A stretch of 64,000 nt of DNA, taken from contig NZ_CP117996.1 in the NCBI RefSeq assembly GCF_028743715.1, positions 1,860,001 to 1,924,000 of the forward strand. The letters run 5' to 3'. A program made the translations under genes and the position numbers. The notes under the pieces were generated by a model. That model saw only the letters and a program-made list of their open reading frames with translations. It had not been told where the DNA came from and made no database searches. The stretch is from Microbacterium sp. Clip185 (lineage in GTDB: Bacteria; Actinomycetota; Actinomycetes; Actinomycetales; Microbacteriaceae). This document shows, piece after piece, positions 26,837 through 35,969 of this stretch. Position 1 is the first letter of the stretch. Every line of letters starts with the position of its first letter.

Positions 26837-28639
26837 TCAGTCCTCCTTGTCGAATTCGGGCGCGTGGTCGCGGGCGTACTGCACGAAGCTGTTGCTCACT
26901 CCCTGTGGGACCATGGGCCATACCATCGCGTCGGCCGACACGACGAAGTCGATCACGACGGGGCGATCGTTCGTCTCGAGGGCGAGCTTGATGGCGGCGT
27001 CGATCTCGTCCTCGCGCTCCACGCGGATCGCCAGACAGCCGTAGGCGTCGGCGAGCTTCACGAAGTCCGGGATGCGGGCGGTGCCGTGTCCGGTGTTCAG
27101 GTCGGTGTTCGAGTGGCGGCCGTCGAAGAACAGCGTCTGCCACTGGCGCACCATGCCCAGCGACGAGTTGTTGATGATCGCGACCTTGATCGGGATCTCG
27201 TTGATCACGCAGGTCGCGAGTTCCTGATTGGTCATCTGGAAGCATCCGTCGCCGTCGATCGCCCAGACGACCCGGTCGGGCTCTGCGACCTTCGCACCCA
27301 TCGCGGCAGGGACCCCGTAGCCCATGGTTCCGGCGCCGCCGGAGTTGAGCCACGAGTTGGGACGCTCGTACTTGATGAACTGGGCGGCCCACATCTGGTG
27401 CTGGCCGACACCGGCGGCGTAGATCGCCTCGGGTCCGCTCAGCTCGCCGATGCGCGAGATGACCTGCTGCGGCGAGAGCAGCCCGTCGGTCGTGGGCGCG
27501 TAGCCCAACGGGAACTCGTCGCGGAGGCCGTCGAGGTAGCTCCACCACTCGGTGATGTCGGGCTTCTGGTCGCCCACAGTCTGGCGGAAGGCACTGTCGA
27601 GGTCGACGAGCACCTCCTTCAGATCGCCCACGATCGGCACATCTGCGAAGCGGATCTTCGAGATCTCCGCGGGATCGATGTCGACGTGCACGACCTTCGC
27701 GCCGGGGGCGAAGAGTGAGGCCTTGCCCGTGACGCGGTCGTCGAAGCGCGCACCGAGGGCGACGATGAGGTCCGCCTCCTGCAGCGCGAGCACCGCAGGG
27801 ACCGTGCCGTGCATGCCGGGCATGCCGAGGTTCTGGGGGTGCGAGTCGGGGAAGGCGCCTCGAGCCATGAGCGTCGTCACGACCGGCGCGCCCGTCGCCT
27901 CGGCCAGCACACGCAGCTCGTCGGAGGAGCGCGAGCGGATCACGCCGCCGCCGACGTACAGAACGGGCTTCTGAGCCTCGGACAGCAGCTGGGCCGCGGC
28001 CTGGATCTGCTTGCCGTGGGCCTTGGTCACCGGACGGTAGCCGGGCAGCTCGACCTTGGGCGGCCAGATGAAGGGCGCCGTGGCCTGCTGGGCGTCCTTG
28101 GTGATGTCCACGAGCACCGGCCCCGGGCGTCCCGTGCTGGCGATCTCGAAGGCGGCCGCGATCGCACCGGGGATCTCCTCGGCCGTCTTCACCAGGAAGG
28201 AGTGCTTCGTGATCGGCATCGTGATGCCCACGATGTCGGCCTCCTGGAACGCGTCCGTGCCCATCAGCGTCGAGAAGACCTGTCCGGTGATGCACACGAG
28301 CGGCACGGAGTCCATGTAGGCGTCGGCGATCGCCGTGACGAGGTTCGTCGCACCGGGGCCCGACGTCGCGATGGCGACGCCGGTGCGACCGGATGCGGCG
28401 GCGTAGCCCTCGGCGGCGTGGCCGGCACCCTGCTCGTGGCGCACGAGGATGTGGCGCACGGCCTCATCGTCCATGAGCGGGTCGTAGACGGGCATGATCG
28501 CGCCGCCCGGAAGCCCGAACACGTCGGTGACGCCGACGAGTTCGAGCGAGCGGACGACGGCCTCCGCTCCCGTGATCACGGGTGCGGACTGCGCACGGGC
28601 GGGCGGCCGGGGAATGGCCGCAGAGATGTCTGAGGACAT
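26837..28639 (-). CDS. ilvB: Acetolactate synthase large (catalytic) subunit
   Basis: Condenses two pyruvates, or pyruvate with 2-oxobutyrate, using thiamine diphosphate. The 600-residue protein has the catalytic glutamate in [15 protein letters not shown], the FAD-binding middle domain ([12 protein letters not shown]), and the ThDP/Mg motif beginning [16 protein letters not shown] and closing with INN. The ATG at 28639 is preceded by GAGGTAG; an ATG further up lies within the end of ilvD and adds 36 unlike residues. It follows ilvD by 43 bases on the same strand and is not preceded by an obvious attenuator. Confidence 0.96.
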   Translation of the reverse strand: MSSDISAAIPRPPARAQSAPVITGAEAVVRSLELVGVTDVFGLPGGAIMPVYDPLMDDEAVRHILVRHEQGAGHAAEGYAAASGRTGVAIATSGPGATNLVTAIADAYMDSVPLVCITGQVFSTLMGTDAFQEADIVGITMPITKHSFLVKTAEEIPGAIAAAFEIASTGRPGPVLVDITKDAQQATAPFIWPPKVELPGYRPVTKAHGKQIQAAAQLLSEAQKPVLYVGGGVIRSRSSDELRVLAEATGAPVVTTLMARGAFPDSHPQNLGMPGMHGTVPAVLALQEADLIVALGARFDDRVTGKASLFAPGAKVVHVDIDPAEISKIRFADVPIVGDLKEVLVDLDSAFRQTVGDQKPDITEWWSYLDGLRDEFPLGYAPTTDGLLSPQQVISRIGELSGPEAIYAAGVGQHQMWAAQFIKYERPNSWLNSGGAGTMGYGVPAAMGAKVAEPDRVVWAIDGDGCFQMTNQELATCVINEIPIKVAIINNSSLGMVRQWQTLFFDGRHSNTDLNTGHGTARIPDFVKLADAYGCLAIRVEREDEIDAAIKLALETNDRPVVIDFVVSADAMVWPMVPQGVSNSFVQYARDHAPEFDKED

Positions 28640-28682
28640 GGGAACTACCTCGGGTGGGGATGACGGGATGTCGGAGGCGAAG

Positions 28683-30389
28683 TTACCCGGTGACGGCGCC
28701 TTCGGCAGCCGAACGCACGAGCTTCGAGTACTTGGCCAGGACGCCACGGGTATAGCGCGGGGGAAGCGGCTCCCAGCCAGAGCGGCGGGAGCTCAGCTCG
28801 GCCTCATCGACGAGTAGGTCGAGAGAGCGAGCCGCGATATCGACCCGTATCAGATCACCATCGCGCACGAAAGCGATAGGACCTGCGTCCACCGCTTCCG
28901 GTGCTACGTGGCCGATGCACAGGCCGGTTGTGCCGCCCGAGAATCGTCCGTCCGTCAAGAGTAGTACATCTTTTCCGAGGCCAGCGCCCTTGATGGCGGC
29001 CGTCACCGCGAGCATCTCGCGCATGCCGGGGCCGCCCTTCGGTCCTTCGTAACGGATGACGACGACGTCTCCGGCGCGGATCTCTCCTGCCTCCAGGGCG
29101 TCCATCGCGGCGCGCTCGCGCTCGAACACGCGTGCGGGCCCTTCGAACACGGCGGCGTCGAAGCCGGCCGTCTTGACGACAGCGCCCTCGGGCGCCAGCG
29201 ATCCGTGCAGGATCGTGATGCCGCCGGTGGCGTGGATCGGGTTGTCGAAGGTGTGGATCACCGTGCCGTCGATGGGGTCAGGGTCGAGCTCGCGCAGGTT
29301 CTCGGCGAGCGTCTTGCCGGTCACGGTGAGCGCATCACCGTGCAGCAGACCCTCATCGAGCATCGCCTTCATGATGACCGGGATGCCGCCGTGGCGGTCG
29401 ACGTCGTTCATGACGTACTGGCCGAACGGCTTCATGTCGGCGACGTGCGGAACCTTGTCACCGATGCGGTTGAAGTCGTGGAGCGAGAGCTCGACATCCG
29501 CCTCGCGCGCGATGGCGAGCAGGTGCAGCACGACGTTGGTCGAGCCGCCGAGTGCCATGGCGAGGGCGATCGCGTTCTCGAACGCCTCCTTGGTGAGGAT
29601 GTCGCGCGTGGTGATGCCGAGCTTCAGCAGGTTGACGACGGCCTCGCCCGAGCGGTGCGCGAAGTAGTCGCGGCGGCGGTCGGCGGAGGGCGGTGCGGCA
29701 CTGCCGGGGAGGCTGAGACCGAGCGCCTCGGCGACGGAGGCCATGGTGTTGGCGGTGTACATGCCACCGCACGCTCCCTCGCCCGGCGCGATCGCGCACT
29801 CGATGCGCTTGAGGTCGGCCTCGCTCATCTTTCCGGCGAGGCACGCGCCGACGGCCTCGAAGGAGTCGATGATCGTGACGTCCTTCTCGGTGCCGTCGCT
29901 GAGCTTGACCCAGCCCGGCGCGATCGAACCCGCGTAGAGGAAGACGCTCGACAGGTCGAGGCGGGCCGAGGCCATGAGCATGCCGGGGATGGACTTGTCG
30001 CAGCCGGCCAGCAGCACGCTGCCGTCGAGGCGCTCGGCCATCATGACCGTCTCGACGGAGTCGGCGATGACCTCGCGGCTGACGAGCGAGAAGTGCATGC
30101 CTTCGTGGCCCATCGAGATGCCGTCGGAGACGGAGATCGTGCCGAACTGCAGCGGGTAGCCGCCGCCGGCGTGCACGCCTTCCTTCGCGCCCTGCGCGAG
30201 CCGATCGAGGCTGAGGTTGCAGGGGGTGATCTCGTTCCAGCTGGAGGCGATGCCGATCTGGGGCTTGTCCCAGTCCTCGTCTCCCATGCCGACGGCACGC
30301 AGCATGCCGCGGGAGGTGGTGGCTTCAATGCCGTCCGTCACAGCTCGGCTGCGCGGCTTGATGTCGATCGCTTCGTCGGGGTGGCTCAC
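28683..30389 (-). CDS. ilvD: Dihydroxy-acid dehydratase
   Basis: Dehydrates the dihydroxy acids to 2-oxoisovalerate and 2-oxo-3-methylvalerate; an iron-sulfur enzyme. The 568-residue protein has the cluster cysteines in [17 protein letters not shown] and [12 protein letters not shown]. Family length is normal. The GTG start at 30389 is six bases after TAGACT, so the operon mRNA is predicted to begin at the start codon. This leaves no room for the leader-peptide attenuator found in enteric ilv operons. First gene of ilvD-ilvB-ilvN-ilvC. Confidence 0.95.
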   Translation of the reverse strand: MSHPDEAIDIKPRSRAVTDGIEATTSRGMLRAVGMGDEDWDKPQIGIASSWNEITPCNLSLDRLAQGAKEGVHAGGGYPLQFGTISVSDGISMGHEGMHFSLVSREVIADSVETVMMAERLDGSVLLAGCDKSIPGMLMASARLDLSSVFLYAGSIAPGWVKLSDGTEKDVTIIDSFEAVGACLAGKMSEADLKRIECAIAPGEGACGGMYTANTMASVAEALGLSLPGSAAPPSADRRRDYFAHRSGEAVVNLLKLGITTRDILTKEAFENAIALAMALGGSTNVVLHLLAIAREADVELSLHDFNRIGDKVPHVADMKPFGQYVMNDVDRHGGIPVIMKAMLDEGLLHGDALTVTGKTLAENLRELDPDPIDGTVIHTFDNPIHATGGITILHGSLAPEGAVVKTAGFDAAVFEGPARVFERERAAMDALEAGEIRAGDVVVIRYEGPKGGPGMREMLAVTAAIKGAGLGKDVLLLTDGRFSGGTTGLCIGHVAPEAVDAGPIAFVRDGDLIRVDIAARSLDLLVDEAELSSRRSGWEPLPPRYTRGVLAKYSKLVRSAAEGAVTG

Positions 30390-30395
30390 CCGTGC

Positions 30396-30401
30396 AGTCT
30401 A
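30396..30401 (-). promoter_or_regulatory. Predicted leaderless -10 element of the ilv operon (TAGACT)
   Basis: TAGACT ends six bases before the ilvD GTG. GTGACA, 15 bases further upstream, could be a -35 element at short spacing. Confidence 0.55.
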
Positions 30402-30435
30402 TTGCGGCCGGGCCCCTGTCACGGTCGCCGAGCGG

Positions 30436-31203
30436 TCATCCTCGTCGTGCGCGAAGCTGCGCCAACCGGGTGAGGAGGGCAGCCAGGGCAGCCGGGTCTT
30501 CGACCGACACGGATGCGGCGCTGTCACCCCCGCCGACGTGAACGCCCAGGTCGCCGTCGCCGAGCGAACGCAGCGCGTCCTCGTCGGTCACGTCGTCGCC
30601 CGCGAACAGCACGGCCGTCGCACCGAGACGCTCGCGCAGGGCCGCGACGGCTTGATCCTTGCCCTCGTGCCGGAAGGCGAACTCGAGGATGTCGCGTCCG
30701 GTACGTCGCCGCCACCGCGGAGCGCGCTCCTGCATCAGAGCGTCGATCTCGCGTTGAGCCTGCTCGGCCGCATCCGGCTGGGCGAGACGCGTGTGCAGGC
30801 CCAACCCGAAGGCCTTCGGCTCGACCCACGCACCGTCGATGCCCGCGACGATGCGCTGCGCCTCGGCAACGAGCTCGTCGAGAAGCACCCGATCGGCACG
30901 ATCGGCGGCGTCGTCGTCCTCCGCCTGCGTGCCGGGATGCCACGTCTCGGCGCCGTGGGATCCGGCGAGATGGAAGAGCGAGTCGTCCGAGTGCTCGCTG
31001 ATCACGCGGAGATCGGCCAGAGTCCGACCCGACACCAGTGCGACGTCGGTGTCGGGCAGCGCGACCAGCGCATCCAGCGCCTGACGCGCCTCGGGGATCA
31101 TGCGCGCCGACATCGGCTCGTCCACGAGCGGCGAGAGCGTGCCGTCGAAGTCGAGCGCGACGAGAAGCCGCGGCGTTCGGGCGAGACTCTCCAGATCGTT
31201 CAC
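30436..31203 (-). CDS. otsB: Trehalose-6-phosphate phosphatase
   Basis: Removes the phosphate from trehalose-6-phosphate, the second step of trehalose synthesis. The 255-residue HAD-superfamily protein has the nucleophile motif LVALDFDGTLSPLVD near the N-terminus, the Ser/Thr motif in VALVSGRTLADLR, and the metal aspartates in LFAGDDVTDEDAL. The GTG start overlaps the otsA stop as GTGA, so the two enzymes are translationally coupled. Trehalose here would serve as an osmolyte or stress protectant. Confidence 0.92.
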   Translation of the reverse strand: MNDLESLARTPRLLVALDFDGTLSPLVDEPMSARMIPEARQALDALVALPDTDVALVSGRTLADLRVISEHSDDSLFHLAGSHGAETWHPGTQAEDDDAADRADRVLLDELVAEAQRIVAGIDGAWVEPKAFGLGLHTRLAQPDAAEQAQREIDALMQERAPRWRRRTGRDILEFAFRHEGKDQAVAALRERLGATAVLFAGDDVTDEDALRSLGDGDLGVHVGGGDSAASVSVEDPAALAALLTRLAQLRARRG

Positions 31204-32606
31204 GCCCTGCCGCTCCCCCGAATTCCTGCCAGGGCGGCGAGGAACTCCCGTGACCAGTCCTCGACGTCGTGCTCGCGCACGCGGCGGCGCAGCGCCCGCA
31301 TCCGTCGTCCCTGCTCCGCCGGTGTCATCTCGATCGCGCGGACGATCGTGTCCTTGAGGCCCTGGATGTCGTGGGGGTTCACGAGCAGCGAACTGCCGAG
31401 TTCGTCGGCCGCTCCCGCGAACTCGCTCAGCACGAGCGCGCCGCGGTTGTCGATGCGGCTCGCGACGTACTCCTTGGCGACGAGATTCATCCCGTCGCGC
31501 AGCGCCGTGACGAGCATGACGTCGGCGGCCAGATACAGCGCCACCATCTCCTCCTTGGGGAAGGCCTGGTGGAGGTAACGGATGGCGGTGTGGCCCATCG
31601 TGTCGTAGTCGCCGTTGATACGCCCGACCGTCAGCTCGATCTCGTCGCGCAGCTGCTGGTAGGTCTCCACCCGTTCGCGGCTCGGGCTCGCGACCTGGAC
31701 GAGGGTCACGTCCTCGACCGAGAGCCGCTCGTCCTGCAGCAGCTCGCCGAACGCCTTCATGCGGTGGCGGATGCCCTTCGTGTAGTCGAGTCGGTCGACG
31801 CCGAGCAGGATGTGGCGCGGATTGCCGAGCTCTTCGCGGATCTCGCGGGCGCGCGCCTGGATCTCGGGCCGCTCGGCGAGCTCGACGTAGGAGGCCACGT
31901 CGATCGAGATCGGGAACGCACGCGCGAGCGCCATGCGCACCGAGCCGTCGGCCTGCGGGACCTTGATCCCGGTCGACTTCGTCTCGTAGCGGAGCTGGCG
32001 GCGCACCGCGCGGGCGAAGTTGCCCGCATCCGCCACGCGCTGGAAACCGATCACGTCGGCGCCGAGGAGTCCTTCGAGCACCTGACGACGCCACGGCAGC
32101 TGGGAGAACAGCCCGTATGCAGGGAACGGAATGTGATGGAAGTAGCCGATCGTCAGGTCGGGCCGCTGCTCGCGGAGGAACTTCGGAACGAGCTGCAGCT
32201 GGTAGTCCTGCACCCACACCGTGCCGCCCTCGGCCGCGACCTCTGCGGCGGCCTCGGCGAAGCGACGATTGACGGCGACGTAGGCGTTCCACCACTCGCG
32301 GCGGTACCGAGGAGCCGCGATCACGTCGTGATAGAGCGGCCAGATCGTGTCGTTCGAGAAGCCCTCGTAGTACAGCTCGACCTCTTCGGCGGTCAGCGTG
32401 ATCGGGACGAGGTGCGTGCCATCGGCATCGAACGGCTCGAGCTCCAGGTCGGGCTTGCCGGCCCAGCCGACCCAGGCGCCGTCGCTCTTTCGCATCACCG
32501 GTTCGAGCGCCGTCACCAGCCCGCCGGGGCTGCGACGCCATCCGCCGTCGGCGTCTCGGTCGACGGGAAGGCGATTGGCGACGACGACGAACTCTGCTTG
32601 TGGCAC
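31200..32606 (-). CDS. otsA: Trehalose-6-phosphate synthase
   Basis: Joins glucose from UDP-glucose (or ADP/GDP-glucose in actinobacteria) to glucose-6-phosphate. The 468-residue GT20 enzyme begins FVVVANRLPVDR, contains GYFHHIPFPAYGLFSQLPW, the donor-site GVDRLDYTKGI, and TALRDGMNLVAKEYVA. The GTG at 32606 is preferred over a GTG at 32636 because AGGAG stands seven bases before it and homologues start near the FVVVANR strand. It is first in the otsA-otsB pair. Confidence 0.93.
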   Translation of the reverse strand: MPQAEFVVVANRLPVDRDADGGWRRSPGGLVTALEPVMRKSDGAWVGWAGKPDLELEPFDADGTHLVPITLTAEEVELYYEGFSNDTIWPLYHDVIAAPRYRREWWNAYVAVNRRFAEAAAEVAAEGGTVWVQDYQLQLVPKFLREQRPDLTIGYFHHIPFPAYGLFSQLPWRRQVLEGLLGADVIGFQRVADAGNFARAVRRQLRYETKSTGIKVPQADGSVRMALARAFPISIDVASYVELAERPEIQARAREIREELGNPRHILLGVDRLDYTKGIRHRMKAFGELLQDERLSVEDVTLVQVASPSRERVETYQQLRDEIELTVGRINGDYDTMGHTAIRYLHQAFPKEEMVALYLAADVMLVTALRDGMNLVAKEYVASRIDNRGALVLSEFAGAADELGSSLLVNPHDIQGLKDTIVRAIEMTPAEQGRRMRALRRRVREHDVEDWSREFLAALAGIRGSGRA

Positions 32607-32708
32607 GCGAGCACTCCTGGTCTCTCGGGATGCCACTCAGGCTAACAGCGGCGTGCAGGGCCTCCAGGGGTTCGCGCAAGCCCCGAGCGAGGGGGTATCC
32701 TCCCGCGA

Positions 32709-32714
32709 TAGCGT
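32709..32714 (+). promoter_or_regulatory. Predicted leaderless -10 element (TAGCGT)
   Basis: TAGCGT ends six bases before the ATG at 32721; there is no Shine-Dalgarno sequence. Confidence 0.45.
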
Positions 32715-32720
32715 GGGCTC

Positions 32721-32978
32721 ATGCGCTCCTACCTCTTCGGCTCCGGTCTGTTCAGCGCCCTGCTCGGGGGCGCAACGCTCTTTCGAGGGCTGCGCAACAA
32801 CGAGGAGCCCTTCACCTGGCGGACGGCGCTGGCGTGGGTCAGCTGGGGCATCACGCTCGCCCTCGCGATCGGCGCGATCGTCGACACATTCCGAGCCAAG
32901 CGCGGGCACGTGGCCGCCGGCGACTCCCCCGTCTCCGGCGACGAGACCAAGCTGCTGCGCCAGCGCCTGCGTCGCTGA
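32721..32978 (+). CDS. Small membrane protein
   Basis: An 85-residue protein of unknown function with two membrane segments (SYLFGSGLFSALLGGATLF and ALAWVSWGITLALAIGAIV) joined by a short loop GLRNNEEPFTW, and a basic C-terminal tail ending RQRLRR. The start is supported by the -10 element six bases upstream. It is divergent from otsA, and its end lies 20 bases from the convergent thiolase gene, so it is a stand-alone unit. Confidence 0.65.
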   Translation: MRSYLFGSGLFSALLGGATLFRGLRNNEEPFTWRTALAWVSWGITLALAIGAIVDTFRAKRGHVAAGDSPVSGDETKLLRQRLRR

Positions 32979-32998
32979 GAGTCGGCGCCGCGCGGTCG

Positions 32999-34183
32999 TC
33001 AGCGCACGAGGATGAGCGCGTCGCCCTGACCGCCGCCGCCGCACAGCGCGACCGCAGCGGTGCCGGATCCGCGCCGCACGAGTTCGTGCACGGCGTGCAC
33101 GACCAGCCGGTTGCCCGAGGCACCGATCGGGTGCCCCAGCGCGATGCCGCCGCCCTGCGGGTTGACCACGTCGTCGGAGACTCCGAGCTCGCGCTGGGAG
33201 CGCACGACGACCGCGGCAAAGGCTTCGTTGATCTCGACGAGATCCAGATCGGATGCGGCGAGTCCCTGCCGCTCGAGCGCCCGGGCGATGGCGCGCGCCG
33301 GCTGCGCGTGCAGCGAGTTGTCGGGGCCGGCGACCTGCCCGCTCGCCCCGAGCGCTGCCAATACCTTCCATCCCTGCGCGTCGGCGTGGCTGCGCGTCGT
33401 GAGCACGACCGCTGATGCGCCGTCGGAGATCTGCGACGAGTTGCCCGCCGTGATGGTCCCGCCCTCGGCGAAGGCGGGACGCAGCTTCGCGAGCACCTCT
33501 TCGGAGGTGTCGGCGCGGATTCCCTCGTCGCGCGTGATGGTGACGGGCTCGCCTCGACGCTGCGGGACCTCGACCGGCACGATCTCGGCGTCGAACAGGC
33601 CCGCCTCCACGGCGGCGGCCGCACGACGATGCGAGCGTGCGGCGACCGCATCCTGTTCGGCACGCGTGATCTCGTAGTCGGCGTTGCGGCGCTCGGTCGA
33701 CTCGCCCATGCTCACCCGGTCGAACGCGTCGGTGAGGCCGTCGTACGCCATGTGGTCGAGCACCTCGACGCTGCCGTAGGCGTACCCGTCGCGCGACCCG
33801 ATCAGCAGGTGGGGTGCACGACTCATCGACTCCATACCCGCTGCGACGACCACCGACGCGTCGCCCACACGGATCATCCGTGCAGCGTCGATGACGGCGG
33901 TGAGTCCGGACAGGCAGACCTTGTTGACCCCGGCGGCGTGGACGTCCCAGCCGAGGCCCGCGGCGATCGCCGCCTGCCTGGCCGGGTTCTGACCGGTCCC
34001 CGCGGGAAGCACCTGACCGATGAGAACGGCATCGACAGCGGATGCGGGGATCCCGCCCTGGGCGAGGGCGCCACGGATGGCGATCCCGCCCAGCTGGGGC
34101 GCGGGGATCGAAGCCAGCTGCCCCTTCAGCCTCCCCTGCGGCGTGCGGGCGGCGGCAACGATCACGATGTCGTCGGGAGTCAT
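32999..34183 (-). CDS. Acetyl-CoA C-acyltransferase (thiolase)
   Basis: A 394-residue thiolase that either cleaves 3-oxoacyl-CoA or condenses two acetyl-CoA. The nucleophilic cysteine is in NKVCLSGLTA at about residue 89; the other active-site parts are NEAFAAV, GHPIGASGNR and the second cysteine in LCGGGGQGDA. Size and motifs fit the biosynthetic-type homotetramer, but degradative activity cannot be excluded. The ATG at 34183 is six bases after TAGGCT, predicting a leaderless mRNA. It is divergent from the marR gene at 34254. Confidence 0.9.
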   Translation of the reverse strand: MTPDDIVIVAAARTPQGRLKGQLASIPAPQLGGIAIRGALAQGGIPASAVDAVLIGQVLPAGTGQNPARQAAIAAGLGWDVHAAGVNKVCLSGLTAVIDAARMIRVGDASVVVAAGMESMSRAPHLLIGSRDGYAYGSVEVLDHMAYDGLTDAFDRVSMGESTERRNADYEITRAEQDAVAARSHRRAAAAVEAGLFDAEIVPVEVPQRRGEPVTITRDEGIRADTSEEVLAKLRPAFAEGGTITAGNSSQISDGASAVVLTTRSHADAQGWKVLAALGASGQVAGPDNSLHAQPARAIARALERQGLAASDLDLVEINEAFAAVVVRSQRELGVSDDVVNPQGGGIALGHPIGASGNRLVVHAVHELVRRGSGTAAVALCGGGGQGDALILVR

Positions 34184-34189
34184 CTCCCC

Positions 34190-34195
34190 AGCCTA
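34190..34195 (-). promoter_or_regulatory. Predicted leaderless -10 element of the thiolase gene (TAGGCT)
   Basis: TAGGCT on the minus strand ends six bases before the ATG at 34183. Confidence 0.5.
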
Positions 34196-34229
34196 CGGCT
34201 GCGCCGCAATTCCCCCCGCCGCCCGTTAC

Positions 34230-34242
34230 ATACCGCAGGTAT
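34230..34242. promoter_or_regulatory. MarR-type operator
   Basis: ATACC-GCA-GGTAT is a perfect dyad that overlaps the first base of the marR -10 element, the position expected for autorepression. Confidence 0.6.
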
Positions 34243-34247
34243 ATACT
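34242..34247 (+). promoter_or_regulatory. Predicted leaderless -10 element of marR (TATACT)
   Basis: TATACT ends six bases before the ATG at 34254. Confidence 0.55.
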
Positions 34248-34253
34248 TTGGTA

Positions 34254-34688
34254 ATGCGAAAAGCCGAAGCCATCGAGAGGATCGTCGTCGCCGCGCACGC
34301 GCTGACCCGCGTCGCCGCCGTCACGACACAGAACGATGCCCCCGCCGCCCAGTGGCGCGCGCTCAGCATCCTGCAGAAGGAGGGCCCCCAGCGCGTGGGC
34401 GATCTGGCGCGACTGAGCCGCACCACACAGCCCGGCATGACCCGACTGGTCGGTCAGCTCGCCGACCTGCACCTGGTCGAACGTGAGCGCGACGCGGAGG
34501 ACTCCCGGGTGACGCTCGTCTCGATCACGCCGGCAGGATCCGAGGCGATGGATGCGTGGCGCACGCAGCTGGGCGAGGCGTTGGAGCCGCTGTTCGCGGA
34601 CCTCGACGACGCGGAATGGACCGCGCTCGAGCACGCGTCCCGCATCCTGATGTCGCGCACCGACGCTTTCGCGGGAGCAGCACGATGA
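34254..34688 (+). CDS. MarR-family transcriptional regulator
   Basis: A 144-residue MarR protein. The winged helix-turn-helix covers residues about 35-95, with RVGDLARLSRTTQPGMTRLV as recognition helix region and the wing DAEDSRVTLVSITPAG. Terminal helices form the dimer interface. The ATG at 34254 is set by the -10 element and by family length; the frame is open further upstream but runs through the operator. Its stop overlaps the start of the MFS gene as ATGA. It should repress the marR-MFS operon through the dyad at 34230-34242. Confidence 0.88.
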   Translation: MRKAEAIERIVVAAHALTRVAAVTTQNDAPAAQWRALSILQKEGPQRVGDLARLSRTTQPGMTRLVGQLADLHLVERERDAEDSRVTLVSITPAGSEAMDAWRTQLGEALEPLFADLDDAEWTALEHASRILMSRTDAFAGAAR

Positions 34689-35908
34689 GCGGCGCGACAG
34701 GATCCGTCTGGCGCCAGCCAGCCCAGGTGTGGGCCGTCGCCTTCGCATGTGTCGTGGCGTTCATGGGCATCGGCCTCGTGGACCCGATCCTTCCCGCGAT
34801 CGCGGAGTCGCTCGAGGCCACCCCGGTCGAGACCGAGCTCCTGTTCACGAGCTACCTGCTCGTGACGGGCCTCGCGATGCTGGTCACGAGCTGGATCTCC
34901 AGCCGCATCGGGGCGAAAGCGACGCTCCTGGCTGGGCTCGCCCTCATCGTCGTCTTCTCGCTCTTCAGCGCACTGTCCGGCAGCGTCGACGCCATCATCG
35001 GCTTCCGGGCCGGGTGGGGACTGGGCAACGCTCTGTTCATCTCCACGGCGCTCGCGACCATCGTGGGGGCCGCCAGCGGCGGGAGCTCGGCAGCGATCGT
35101 GCTGTACGAGGCCGCGCTCGGCGTCGGCATCGCGGTGGGCCCGCTGCTGGGCGGACTGCTCGGCGAGGTGAGCTGGCGCGGTCCGTTCTTCGGCGTCGTC
35201 GCGCTCATGGCGATCGCCTTCATCGCGGTCGCCGTGCTGCTCCGCGGATCGAAGGAGAAGCGCTCGCCCGTGCCGCTGTCGGCGCCGTTCCGCGCGCTCG
35301 GACAGCCGGCCCTCGCCGTGCTCGCGGTAGCCGCCCTGTTCTACAACATCGGCTTCTTCACCCTGCTGGCCTTCTCGCCGTTCCCGCTCGGGTTCGGGGC
35401 GATGGGCATCGGCTTCACGTTCTTCGGGTGGGGTGTCGCCCTGGCGATCACGAGCGTGTGGGTCGCGCCGCTCCTGCTGCGACGCTTCACCCGCTCGGGC
35501 GTGATGCTCGTCGTCCTGCCGCTGCTCGCCATCGATCTCGTCGTCGGGGGGATCCTCGTCGCGAGCTCCGCCGCGCTGGTGACCTGCATCGTCGTGGGCG
35601 GTCTGCTGCTCGGCGTGATGAACACCGTGCTGACCGAAGCGGTCATGGAGGCCACGGATCTCCCCCGTGCGGTCGCATCCTCGGCCTACTCGGCCGTCCG
35701 CTTCCTCGGCGGGGCGGCCGCTCCCCCGCTTGCCGCATGGCTGTGGCACGCGTCGAACGCGACGGTGCCGTACCTCGTGGCCGCCGCATCCATCGTCATC
35801 GCCGCCCTGACCATCGCTCTCGGGCGCCGCGCTCTGCGTCGCATCGACGAGCGTCCGGCGGATGCGGCCGAGGAAGGAGCCGCCGTCCTCGTCGGCGACG
35901 CGGCCTGA
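34685..35908 (+). CDS. MFS transporter (DHA1-type efflux)
   Basis: A 407-residue major facilitator with about twelve membrane segments. TM1 includes FMGIGLVDPILPAIAESL, motif A is degenerate as SWISSRIGAKATLLAG, and TM5 carries GVGIAVGPLLGGLLGE (motif C-like), typical of drug-proton antiporters. Translation is coupled to the upstream MarR gene by ATGA overlap, so the pair behaves as a self-contained inducible efflux unit. A strong bidirectional terminator follows. Confidence 0.88.
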   Translation: MSGATGSVWRQPAQVWAVAFACVVAFMGIGLVDPILPAIAESLEATPVETELLFTSYLLVTGLAMLVTSWISSRIGAKATLLAGLALIVVFSLFSALSGSVDAIIGFRAGWGLGNALFISTALATIVGAASGGSSAAIVLYEAALGVGIAVGPLLGGLLGEVSWRGPFFGVVALMAIAFIAVAVLLRGSKEKRSPVPLSAPFRALGQPALAVLAVAALFYNIGFFTLLAFSPFPLGFGAMGIGFTFFGWGVALAITSVWVAPLLLRRFTRSGVMLVVLPLLAIDLVVGGILVASSAALVTCIVVGGLLLGVMNTVLTEAVMEATDLPRAVASSAYSAVRFLGGAAAPPLAAWLWHASNATVPYLVAAASIVIAALTIALGRRALRRIDERPADAAEEGAAVLVGDAA

Positions 35909-35917
35909 CACGCGCAC

Positions 35918-35955
35918 GAAGAGGGGTGCCCACCGTCCGGTGAGCACCCCTCTTC
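35918..35955. terminator. Bidirectional terminator
   Basis: Twelve-base arms (GAAGAGGGGTGC and GCACCCCTCTTC) with an inner CACCG/CGGTG stem, between the convergent MFS and MMPL genes. Confidence 0.8.
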
Positions 35956-35969
35956 CACGTCGCGCGGAG

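Noticed and set aside
28640..30435. Leader-peptide attenuator or T-box for the ilv operon
   Set aside because: The predicted -10 element is six bases from the ilvD start codon, so no leader is available, and no T-box or branched-chain-codon-rich small frame is visible.
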